The translations under genes were made by a program, and so were the position numbers. This document shows, piece by piece, positions 38,831 through 51,166 of a DNA stretch of 64,000 nt (position 1 is its first letter; each line of letters starts with the position of its first letter). The stretch comes from Mastacembelus armatus (taxonomy: Eukaryota; Chordata; Actinopteri; Synbranchiformes; Mastacembelidae), in assembly GCF_900324485.2 (NCBI RefSeq), contig NC_046655.1:11856071-11920070 (forward strand), read 5' to 3'. The notes under the pieces were generated by a model. That model ran no database searches and was not told where the DNA came from. It saw only the letters and a list, made by a program, of their open reading frames with translations.

Positions 38831-41800
38831 TATAATCCTGAAGCTACATGGCTTCAGATCACAGAGGTACATGAGTCTGACCTGCTGATTGACATGAACG
38901 TGACATGTCCTCAGCCACCCAGTCGCCCACACTCAGGGCGGAAGTAATCACAGCTTCCTCTGGAGTGCAGCAAAAGGGAAATCACTCAGTCTTTACTGCA
39001 TTTCTAAGAAAGCAGCAGCCATCCTGAGGGTTGTCATTTTCCAATTTGTGAGTGGGTGGCTGTCAGCTGTGGTTTGTCGCACAGTGGACCTGGACGAGGG
39101 ACGTGACGGTCCGTGTCTTTGTACCCAAACAGGGAAGACATGCAGTTGTGGGCCAAAGGGCCTTGTGGTCATACATTCCTAAACTCCTCCAGTGCTGCCT
39201 ACAGCCATGACCAAAATATCAGATCCAGTCATGCAAACACTGGGGCCACAACATCATGCTTCCATTCACACATAAAGATGTTTACAATGTGTTACAAACA
39301 ATAATACAGCTACATTTAGGGTCCATTTCATCTGGTGCTTCTCCATATATGCATCTGTTTTTACCTATAGGAAATGATTTACATTTATGTTGCTGGAGTG
39401 AACATTACACCGCCTGCATTGCTGTACTATATGTTCCCAAACAAAGTCATGTGACCACTGGTGGAGGACAGAATGTAGTGCATACAGTATATTGTATACT
39501 TAACTAAAAGTAGAAATGCTCTCCTAGATTATGACTGGTAATAGTTAAGTGCTGAAATTTCAGTAACAAATGTTTAGGCATGTGATTTTAACTGTAACTG
39601 CATATTTAACTAAATGTACATATTGTATATTTGGTCTTTGTATATTTATACAGTCTGCTGTGAATGAATCTTAAAATACATGTAGGTTTCTCACAAAAAA
39701 TAAATATCTATATAATATATTTATTTCATTTAGATGTATGATAGCTTAATTTCTGTTGAAGCTGCAAGATTTGCAATGTTAGTCTTTAAAACTCTAACAC
39801 TATGTTAAAAATAATGTACTTATTATTTTATACTCTAACAATATGCAGTTATATTATTTTGTGATCCACATAGAAGTGCCCAGCCCACATAGATGTTGCA
39901 GTGATGAAACATCTGTCAGACAAGACCAAAACTTCTTCTATATAACGTACTTATACAAAGACTTCCTTGTTATCTGCTAGAGTAGAATCTAAGTCATCAC
40001 ATGATGAGCAATAAAACATTGTCCTCAATCTCACCTAAATCCTAAAGAAACCATCATGCAGCATATATATGAAATAATAAATTATTAGATAGAAGTTGTA
40101 CAGGCAACTAATAACACTGTTTGATTAGCCTTGTTAGATCAAATAATTACTTTGTATAAACTTGCAATAGGTGGATATAAATAGTGATTTCTATCTATTG
40201 CACCAGCAGGAAGCATTACCAGACTATTTTAGAATTAGACATCCAGCTGGATTTACTAGCCTAGTTGGCAGTTGTGAGGTCATCAGTGGTCTTAATTTGA
40301 GCTTGTTAGTTGGAAGTGGTCAGGAGGCAGTTTTCCCCCTCAACCACTAATGTGAATGCCATCATTATGTACTGTACAGCATCTCAGAGTGGTGATTTGT
40401 GTGGGGCTCACTCAGTCTAGCACTGTTGTCCTTGTATGGTTGTTCCGCAGGCGGGGACTGCACTGTTGTTATTTACAATCCACGTAAGGCAAAGAAAAAA
40501 CAGATTGTCTCTTTACATTTATATTTTAGATAAGATACAAAAGATTGTCATGCTTTGCATGAATGACATCTAATACTGATGTTAGTGGGGGAGAAGTTCT
40601 CCAAATGAGAGAATGTTATCTAAAACTGCGTTTTGAAGCTGTAAGGTGTACGTATTTTTAGCTACTCATGGACCCAAAATGCTCTGTCGAGAAAATTCAC
40701 TGATAGAGGCAGCAGTTATTTACAAGCCTCAAACTAAATATGGCTTGGTTGAGTTGCCAAGTGTTTCGGATATCCGGGATTGCAGTTGTGCCAGTGTGGT
40801 GGTGTTATTGTAACCTAGAAATGGTCTTGCATCAAATGTCTTCAGGCATGGACCAGTGGCAACCACAGCACAGCTTTAGCCAGGGAACCAGAGTGGGCAG
40901 ATAGATCTGTCAATCAGGGGCTTCCGGAGTTTGTTTTCCTGGGATCTTGTCTTCTTAAGTGCATACATTTGCAGATTTTTTTTTTTGGAGTACACACTCG
41001 GCAGCCACGACACTCATTTTAAGGCCAGAGAGGAACAATCATAAGATTTTAGGACATGTGGGCTTGTAAATGTACAAACATAGGTTGACAGATGCTTTCA
41101 AGGAAAACACGGAGAAACAGAAATTGGTATAAATTGATTGGGCATTAATTGCATGTGACTGATTCAGGATTTAAAGGCATTTAAAGCATGCTGTGATTCT
41201 AAGCAATTTGGCTTGTGACCCTAGAAAAATAAGTAGATAGTACTTTTTAACCCCTCATTGCAAGTTATGGCTTCATTGATGTTGTAAAATGTACAGACCA
41301 CAAGATGTTAACTATGTTGATGTCTTCAAAATGGTTGTAAATTATTAATATAAAACTATATCCATGAAATTTGGGTTTAATTGAATACCAGTCTTTTGGT
41401 GTTCAGAAACAAAGACTGCAAATTTGAAAGGCTACATTAGCTGCTACTAGCAAAACACAATTGAATCTATGCCTGAAACATTTACAGTAAAGTTGCATTT
41501 TGGGCATCCCAAACATAAATTGACCATCCAACAATGTTACTTCAAGTATATTTGGCTGCTAATACCTTTGTTCATTTACTTAAAAAAAAATTTTGAGTTC
41601 AGACCTTTACTTGTTTTACTTGTTGTATTATTACACTGTAATTCCTAAATAAATCTCAGTACTTCTTCCACCACTGCAAAGTCCTGTGTGCTGAATCATC
41701 ATGACAAGATGTTGATGCTGGAGTTTGCAGGCAGCATTATTGGCAATATCAGGCGCAGGAATCTGCTGTATGATTATATGTGTTGACAAGACGGCAGGGA

Positions 41801-44800
41801 TATAAACAGCATCAAAGGGCCGGCAGCGCTGCCAGTTTTACACTGTGACACCAATCAAAATAGCGTCTGTAACACAGCATTGTTTCCTTCACTCTAGTGT
41901 GGCAAGGGCACCGAGGAGCAGTCTCATTAAGGGAGACCTTTTAACAGAGAGGTCACATGCAAAGGGATGCAAGCACATGTGACCTCAGTGACTTATGTCT
42001 CGCCATGCCTGGGATGTACTGCATCCACTGCTACCTCTTTTGTTGATAGATTGGCTGGATCACATTCTCTGTTGTGCATTACGTATACTGCTCCCTTGTG
42101 TCACACAAAAACACGGCCATCTTTAATAACCAATAAGTGTCCACATGGTTTTGACAGCACCAGGCTCGTGGTGCACTTACGATAGCAATTCTGGGAGCTC
42201 TAGTTTCCTGACAAGTAGTCACTTACCACTCAGTGAACATGTAATCTAAAATTAGTCACAACTTTTCACTGTAGGATCAAGACGTGATCAGTCCATGAAC
42301 AAACCCGACTGGAAAAAATAAATCTCATCAATAGCTATGACTCAGGGATGCATTACTCATCAAATAGCCAGAGGTTAATGTATTTTATTTAGATATTCCA
42401 CTGAGACACACTACCTGCAATGCAGGGGATGACACAGTTTTCTTTACTGTGTTTAGCTGAGCACTTATACAGCACATTATGCATCTGATGAAACTTTTGA
42501 AAATGCTTTTATGTTATACAGATACTTCCTATTCCAGAAAAGTACATCTCACAAATATAATTGTAAAGTTATAGTGATTCCAGTCAAGCCATATTCCAGG
42601 ATCCCATTGCTGCAATGCAGTGAGTTATCATAGAGGGCCTGCATGTCTTAATGTCTATTCGACACCAGAGGGCGATGTGCACAAATAAGAGCAGGATGGA
42701 TGGAAGCTCAGTTGTGGTGCAGATGGAGATCTTTTCAACATTAAAAATTAACTTCCCAGTTCAAAAATATCCATGTCATTGTGGCGATCGCTCCATCTTA
42801 CTGTAACAGTTTTCAGATCAATCCCCAGAAAACAGCAGTGCTGTGCTGCTGTTAGACACAGCTTTGCATTCATTAAGGCAATGCCAGCAGAAACATGGCC
42901 AGACAGGCTTTCAACAAATCATTGATTAAATCCAATTATCTACTCCATGAATTTCTAAATGAGGTTGAATGAAAACATTGAATTTGAAAGCATCGACCTG
43001 AAGCATGAGCAGGTTATTAAACTACCAGAAACCCTAAGACCTGTCAACTATTTTCCTGAGGACAACACTGATACAATGCTAACATGATTATTTATGTTCA
43101 TAGCTGTCCTGTCATTCCACACCTGCCCACCAGCTGTCACCACTGACCCCCCCCCCCCCCCCCTCTGCTCACCGCACAGCTGCTCCCACCAGGTCATACC
43201 TTGTTGCGTCAGTGTTTGAGCCTGTTCTGGCCACTTGGACCCGTGTTCATGAACATCTGTCTGCCTGCCTTTTGACCTAAGGACAACTTATGAATCACTT
43301 TGCTTCAAAGTGTCACTTGAAGCTTTAAACAATAGGTTAGAATGTGTTGATGACAGTTTAAAATAAAATACTAGTGTGAGTAAGCCACTGCTGCCACTGA
43401 TGCTTCTGGATCATTATGAATATGATTTGTTATTAGCTGTTCTCCAGGCCAGGAACCATGCCAAATCCTTTGGTCAATCTAGACCTTGTGGGCTTAGATT
43501 TCATCCAGCAGGGGACAATGATAAAAATAAATGATCTGATCTTTGTTGTGCTAGCAAAATGACAGCAGCTCTGTCCAGGATGACTCACTCTGTCAGCAGC
43601 GAGCCACTCCTCTACCCATCAGCCAAATTGCCTTGATCCTTCTCTCATTGCTGCTTGTGCCCACCCTACCACTCGCTCACTGAGGAACAAGGTGGTCACA
43701 TCCTCAGGGCCAGCGGCATGGTTTTCATCCCACAGGGGTGAGAACGTGCAAAGCAGTGAGCAAATGTGTTGAGAGAATTCCTCACATTCTCCTGCTCGGT
43801 CCTGGTGGCCTGGCTTGGTATTGGGTTCCTGGGAGAGAGGGAAGAGGAGCCAGGGGAATCGGCTGCCGACTCAGCAGCTGACACCTCCTCTGATCTCTAT
43901 CTCTTCCTACAGTCATAAACCAAACTGTATGACTTTTCAGCATGGCAGCCACGTAAACAGAGCCTTCCACGTGGCCTCAAGTAAGTCTATCATGTCTTGC
44001 CTTGAAAGAGCAGCTGGCTATGGTGAGGAAACAAGGCAAATTTGCTGGTTAGGAAGGCAAGATAATTACATAATGGGAACTTTCAGTAAGACTGTTCCCT
44101 TAAAACTATGAGTCTATTACTTTATCACATTGATAAAAATCTCAGTTTCTGTTCTACTTGTCCACACATGTTAATTTGATGTAATGGTTTCGTTGACAGG
44201 TCTTATTACATAAATGGCCCTCAAAGACCCTGGAACAATAAGCTGTAAATCTTGTCCTTGGCTTCTGGTTGGTGGATAAATAGATAAATGCCACTGAACA
44301 TGAATTGACAATACTTTGGGACCTGAGAACCAGTTTTCAGGACCTCATGCTAAAGAACCGATAGCCCTGCTGAGCTCACACACTTCAAGGTAACACAGTC
44401 TGTCGTGTAACGCCAGCAAAACTGTGTGATCCCATCTGATTGAACAGACGTTTAAGCATCTTTCAGTTCTCTTGGGGTGAGAATGTGATTGCTGAGCTTA
44501 ATGCGGGATCAATGGTCGAAATGTGATGCAGTCTGCATCATTCAGAGCATGAGGTGATCCACTGTTTGGCTTCTACCACTTGTTCCAGTGGAAAGCCCAA
44601 GCGTTTTTCATGATGTTTGCTTTCATTGTGTGATTTGAATAATGAAAAGTAGGGCTTACAGCTCTTCTTTGCTGCTCCCTAAAGCAATTTATTTAGTCAG
44701 ATAACATAGTTATTACCTAGTGGGCTCCTCATCATTTTCTAAACACCCTTAGATACCATCAGATATGACTTTGTTCTTGTTATTTGCATATTATTTGTTG

Positions 44801-45039
44801 TTAAAGTTGGGCTTAGCCCAACAACAGATTTTAGAAAGGTGGCCTTTGTGTTTGAAGTTTGACAGGTTTGAATGTTCATTCATGACCTTGGAAACAGCAG
44901 TTGGGAGAACAATCATTAGCAGCTTTCTGGATCTTTTGATCATATCACACTATCTTCTCCAGCAGATGACGTTTTCCTGGCTGTCATATATTTGTAGATG
45001 TTTTCCATTTCCATTTTTTCAGAGTATTTTAAGTTAAAT

Positions 45040-45112
45040 TCAACTCAGTTTGGTTTGTTTGTACAGCACCAAATCACAATTCAATCACCTCAAGGCACTT
45101 TACAAAACTCAC
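45040..45112. repeat. fish interspersed repeat fragment
   Basis: 'gtacagcaccaaatcacaat' followed by 'tcacctcaaggcactttaca' is a very common fish element. Class not determined. Confidence 0.5.
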
Positions 45113-45637
45113 TTGGCGTCAAGTCAAGAATAAACTGTTAATCTCAATTTGTAATCAAACAAGAACAAGAAGCAGTACTGCACTCCACCAATATGGGTAA
45201 TGACATAAAAGTCGTTACTGCCTACTGAAGAGTAAACTGTAGGGGAACAGTGAATGAGGGGCTGATTTTGGACATAGCTGATATGTTATAAATTTTGACT
45301 CAGGCTAGGTCAGTGCATGCCTTAGATATTTCACTGATAGTCATCCCAGAGTCTGACAGATGGGTCTTTTTCTTTTAAAATACTTTATATATCTTACTGA
45401 CATGAACATAAAAACTGCTGTGTCACTGTTTGGGATTTGTAACCAGCGTAAAAGTCACCTCTGTCTTACTTCATTTCCTCTTAGTCACTCTACACTCAAT
45501 TTAGCAGCAGACACATCTGCAAGGTGCACAAGCTGTACCCTTGGAAAGATATTTTTACTGGGAACACTCCCTTCTGGCAAGCTGTTCTTTGTCTTCCCGG
45601 CGCAGCTTGACAAAAACAATAATGAAAGAAGTAAAGC

Positions 45638-45638
<1 letters not shown>

Positions 45639-45674
<36 letters not shown>
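45639..45674. repeat. TA dinucleotide microsatellite
   Basis: Uninterrupted alternation of T and A of about 34 bases. It produces spurious Ile-Tyr open frames on both strands. Confidence 0.95.
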
Positions 45675-45675
<1 letters not shown>

Positions 45676-46167
45676 TGTACATACAGACAAGCTATCACAT
45701 ATATTTTACTATCAGTGCATGTCAGTTAGTGTGAGGATCCCAGTGGCTTTACTGCTTGTCCCTGTGTCACTGATTTACAAAGCAGCAGAGGAAAAGAGTA
45801 TAACCCAGGACAGGTTTTGGCTGTTGAATAATACATAAGCTGATTCAGCAAAAATATGAACACTGATGTCCTTTCAGAGCGGTACCTTACTAATATTCAA
45901 GTCCCTGCACATTTTAATTAAAATGCATTTATTTTCGATCGATCACAGCAGCACTGAGCTTTCTGTTTAATAACCTCAAGTTTTCTTCTATGAGACAATG
46001 ATCTCATAACTTTTTAGAGCTTTTAGGGTTGGACATGACTGGAATGATGCACTATGAACTATGGTGCACTGGATTAAGATCTCCATGCATGCAAGCAGTC
46101 TGTCTCAACAGATGTAAACATTGGTCAGATAACCACCACTTCGATCCAGACTGAAATACAATTAACT

Positions 46168-46211
46168 GTAATAATAAAGCGGAAGAAGATGGATGGATGG
46201 ATGGATGGATG
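46168..46211 (+). repeat. L2-like tail remnant with GGAT repeats
   Basis: 'ataataaagcggaagaagat' followed by five GGAT units, the final part of the same repeat tail seen at 6181-6303. Confidence 0.55.
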
Positions 46212-46662
46212 TAATAATTCATTGTAATTATTAGATGGATTACAATAAAACTTGGTGCAGACAAAGGATGAATGTTACCAACTTTGCTGGTCTCTCATTC
46301 TTTCTGTAACACCACCAGCAGGTGAATGCTATTTCAAACCATTAGTTTCTATAACTGATGTGATATTAATATTACAACCCCCATCTCCTTATGTTAAGGC
46401 CTGTGCAGGTTTTATGTGTCATTTGTACACAGTTGGACTGAGTATTATTCCCTGCCTATGCCAGCGATTCTGATGTCATGCCAGAGAAATCCCCCCCTCC
46501 ATCCCCGGGTCTCCCCAGCTGTTGTTTCAATACCATCTTTTAAACCCCACGTTAATAAAACAGTAATTGAAAGAGCTTCTCATCCTTCTGTATCTGGTTA
46601 CTTACACGTTCATAATATGCACAAAAGTTGTTTGTATGTCTATTCCCTCTGGTCCGTTTTCT

Positions 46663-46663
<1 letters not shown>

Positions 46664-46707
<44 letters not shown>
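46664..46707. repeat. GT dinucleotide microsatellite
   Basis: About 20 GT units, possible Z-DNA-forming tract. Confidence 0.95.
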
Positions 46708-46708
<1 letters not shown>

Positions 46709-49605
46709 TGCATTAGGTCCTTTAATTGCAACAAAGACAGCTGACCTGACAATAGCAAACTGCAGACACATTTCTCGAGCTTGAGTCTCTAGTTTCTGGT
46801 TTGTCTACGTTAGCGCTGATACATTTAGCTGAGGCCAGTCTATAGGCAAAATCAATTTGCTGGGTTATGTGGCCATGTTTCCATCTCATTTCAACTCCCT
46901 TATAGTTATAGGGGATTTTATATTTTGACTCTCTCTTATACCAGCCTACAGCTGAAGCAGGTAGTTGATTAACCTAACAGGCAATCATTAGAAAATGTAT
47001 TTTTAACTTTATTTGATAATTAAGTCAAATAACCCTGATGGCATCACATCAGCACATCAACAGTTATTTTGTTTTAACTGAAACTTGTTGTACAAAGTGA
47101 ATGTTTGGAACAACATTTAGGAAGTATAGTGAGTGGGTGGAAAGACAATTTCATTGACAATGGCAATGTAAGAGCCACTAATTTTGAAGATTGAGCCATA
47201 GTAGGGACTAAGAATCAAGAAAAATCAACCTCTACTGCTTCAATTCCACCATTTTAAATCTCTTTTTTAGTTACTTTCCCAATATTAATCACTTCTCAAA
47301 TGTAAGAATGTGTTTCTTTCCTTCATCTTAAATTATAGTAAGGTAAATAACTGAGTTTTCATTTGGCATATACACATTTTCTCTATGCTAGAGGTCAAAC
47401 AAAAAATGTGAGTCAGTTATGAAAACTGGGAAAAGGAGTCTTCAATAGTATCACAAAAGCGGTATAGGCAATATGTAAATTAATAAGGATCATGTAGGGC
47501 ATTTCTGTCAAAAGTGCATTTTGCTTCTAATTTTTACATTTTAGAAAGGTGTTAAAGAGCACCATGAGGGTCACACAGTTTAACAGAAATAGCTGAATTC
47601 ATCTCAAGATCTCAGCACTCAGCACATTATCAGTGCCCACTCTAAATTGATTTAAGTTTCACTGTGTCAATTATCCAGTAGTTTTGTCTATTCAGACTAT
47701 TGGTTGCCTCCGTTTGCATAGTCATGTGCTTGCACAGCAAATCGTGACAACTGTCTCATTAATTTGCTATTCAGTGAGCTCCAGTGGGACTAAAAAGACC
47801 TGGTTTTCTCTATTACTTCACTCTGATTTGACATTAGTTTTGACTGTGTACAACTGGTAAGACAGGACAATTATTTTGTATAATTATTTAGGGCCATTTA
47901 GTGGAATTGTGTCCCTGCAATATGACTGTAGGACCTAATGTCTTGGAAAAGTTATAATACTAACTAAAGTTAAAATACTAAAATACCAGAGAGTAACAAT
48001 TAACGTTGTAGGGGGTTGAGCTGGAGCAAACTAGTTGTTTCATATACTCATGGCTAGTTCACAATGCATTCTGCGAGCTATACTATGTTTAAATAATGTG
48101 TTTCTATATTTACTTCTGTAACAGTAACACTGTAGTCTAAGTAGTACCTAGTATTCGTAGCTCTTGAATAAATATTCCTTTGAGACGTTGAGTATACAGA
48201 AGAAAGTTTCCTTTCCTTACATGCAACACTTAAATAAAAGTACTTCAGGAATGTGTTTTATGTATGTTACAAAGGTTTTTATGTAATGCATTATCACTTT
48301 TTAATATTCGTTATATAATAAAAATTCACCATGTATTAATTTCCTATAAGCAGTGATCTTGTTACAAAATATTAACTAAAAAATATATGTATTCAATACA
48401 TGTAATGTTGGTGTAACTATATTTTGGTGGCAGTTTCAAAGGTGTCTTGACATTTTACAATATATGAAATGTTTTGTTTGTTTGTTGTTTTCCACTGGGT
48501 TGTCTTGCCACTGCTGTTTATGAGCAGCTAGGCCTCTCCGGTTGCTAAGGAGGGCCCAAGGCTCCCTGGCAGCCGAGAGCCACTCGGGGCCCCGGTGCTC
48601 TGTGATGCGTTTGGAATTCCCCCGAGCCTGTGTCTCCTACCACCACCCTGCAGGGCTGTATGCAAACAGGGAAGGAAAAGAGGTTGAACCTGATGAACTT
48701 AAGACTTATTTTTATTTATACAGCATTTTATCCACATTTTAGACTAACTAAATATTTGTAAGGGAAAGGGTAACACTTTACTTTAGTTCCCCTATGCAGC
48801 ATTAATAAGCACTACAAACCATTTAATTTAAATGGCTTTCAAAACACTACAGTTATACCTATACAAACATTTAAATATTTATTAATATACAGTATTTGTC
48901 TCCATTTGCAGGGGTTGATATTATATCTCCTTGTGGAAATAGGATCTTTTAAGGGGTAATTAAGTATTAACTGATATTTTTAAGGACAATAATCATTTTT
49001 GCCTTATTTTTTATCAACTGCAGGTATTACCCACATTTCTTTTATGGCTTCATTTCTGGACATGAATTCCATGGAAAAACCAAAACAATGCCATGTGTTG
49101 GACTCACTCAGGTTATATTTTTGGTGAGTTGCCAGGTGTGTTACTTACAATAATAATGTGCAATCTGACCAGGCAAAATATTTGACTGTGTAAACTTCCT
49201 GAACAAACAGCTAAGTAAGTGTCAGACAGGATTGCATCCATTTGCTCTACTGTGAGTGGCTGCAACTGTTTTTACACCTTCCTTCTAAATAAGGCAGCAG
49301 GCTGCCAGGACATATGACCACTGTCCCAATTTGGGTTCTGGACACAGTATCCATCCATCCATCCATCCCATGATTGCCCAACACCAATGAAAGTCAAACT
49401 CACAGGCACACACCCTCCTCTCCGGCAGGTCTCCCATGTGAGGAAGAGCTGTCAGGTCAACTACAATTAGCCTGAGGAAGATTGGCAATATAGGTTTGTT
49501 TACCTTCAAAGTAAAGGCTTAAACTATCACAACAAAAAGGAATTTGCAGCCCTCATTTCCTTTGAGAGGTGATTCAGTGTTAATGAATAAACTAGAATCT
49601 AATAG

Positions 49606-49656
49606 TGTAACAGCATTTATACAGGATAGATTCTATCCTGTATAAATGCTGTTACA
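49606..49656. repeat. perfect 24-bp inverted repeat with 3-base loop
   Basis: Left arm 49606-49629 begins TGTAACAGCATTTATACAGG; right arm 49633-49656 is its exact reverse complement; the loop is ATT. No flanking transposon was recognised. The stem is short for a microRNA precursor but strong enough to extrude as a cruciform. Confidence 0.95.
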
Positions 49657-50521
49657 TGAAAATTATATTTAAGCAAGTACAGTGTTTGTGCTTTAATTCA
49701 CTGTTGCATTTTTCTAATAAACCTTCACTTCTGATCTACTATGGAGCGAACAACTATTATCCACAGAGAATTTATCAATGATATATTAGCTAATAAAATG
49801 GGTGCTTGATTAGGTTGAGTTTCCTTTATTCAGAGGACCATACCATTCATATCATTGTCACACGGACCAAACTGATTGCTGCTTATGCCCTGAAGTATTT
49901 ACTGAGAGTTTTCTGTGAATTTGCAGTTTATTTAGTTGCAGTATGCTTGGAGGTTTTGGGAGATGAGCTTATGCAGAGACTCACTGGAGCAGGTGATACT
50001 TTTAAGAGCTACATATTCAACATATTTGCACTAATGGGGATTTTATTTTGAAATACTGCACAGGAAACAGACTGTTCTGACTTGTTCGACGCTGGTGTGA
50101 AGGTGCAGCACCCCCTATCAGCTCTGTCAGAACTGCTTCTGCTGCTGCTGGGGTCTTGTAACTCTCTCCTCCCATCTCCTACTTTTGATGGAGGGGTGCA
50201 GCGGTGAGGGCACAGTGATGTCACTGTGAGATGTGAGAGTCGGGGGAAAGGTGAGCTGGTGTTGCGGTGAGTGGTGTCCCCTCCACGGCCAGCGTTCCCA
50301 GTACAGAGGCGCGGAGCGGCGAAAGATGATCATCGCCACCGGCACCAATTCAAGCTCCGACGCGCTCTATCCCTCTCCTTCTGCTCAGATCTCGGGCTAT
50401 GGGGCCTTGATCTACATTGATCCCAAAATAAGCCTTTACCACCACCATGCCAAAGGACAAAACAGAAGAATTGCATTTTTAGGGCAGGTGACTTTGACCT
50501 CGTGCCCCAAAGGTAAACTGG

Positions 50522-51123
50522 ATGGCCACTGCGCAAAGGTGCCTCTACAGTATGTCCAGCGGGGCCAGGACGCACTGGACGTTGCCAGCAGTTATTGTAC
50601 TGTGGACTTCTCTGTTGGGGATCGCTTCGTCTTATCCGATTCCGAACAGGACTAATGCGACTTTACTGGAAAAGAAGTGGGAGACCCTCTTCTCCCGCTC
50701 CTATCTGGGGATAAACGGGGGGAAATCGGAGCTGAACTGGGAGAGTGACTATTTGCAGGGCATCAAAAGAGTGCGGCGACTCTACTGCAACGTGGGCATT
50801 GGGTTTCACCTGCAGGTGCTCCCGGATGGCAGGATAAGCGGTGTACACAATGAGAACCAATACAGTGAGTTGCACTCGGCAAAGCACTGGCTCCACAAAA
50901 GGAGTGTGACACTAAGCTGTGTAAAAGTTAGAGCGGGTCACTTCTCTTGCATGATATTTAATAAGAGCTATCGGAATGGCTGAAAGTTTCCGAAAGCAAA
51001 AAACACTGTACTGAGCCTTCCATCCGTGCAGTGAGAACTATCCTCCCAAGCCAAAAACATGACATGAATGCTTGGACCCAGTTTAGACGCTAACTTATTT
51101 TTACCCTGCGTCGCGCTGCAGCA

Positions 51124-51166
<43 letters not shown>

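Larger units (their letters stand above)
37034..50232. other. 13-kb gene-poor interval between rad51ap1 and fgf6
   Basis: Contains the rad51ap1 promoter side (37034-37300), then AT-rich DNA with no recognisable exons on either strand. Items seen: CTCF-like motif at 38817; run of 17 C at 43147-43163; fish interspersed repeat near 45040-45110; a TA microsatellite near 45640-45673; ATGG repeats at 46168-46211; a GT microsatellite near 46664-46707; a GC-rich islet at 48520-48680; a perfect hairpin at 49606-49656. In human, C12orf4 lies between these two genes; I see no trace of it. Confidence 0.5.

Noticed and set aside
45360-45734. 124-codon frame with Ile-Tyr repeats
   Set aside because: Crosses the TA microsatellite; no homology and no gene structure.
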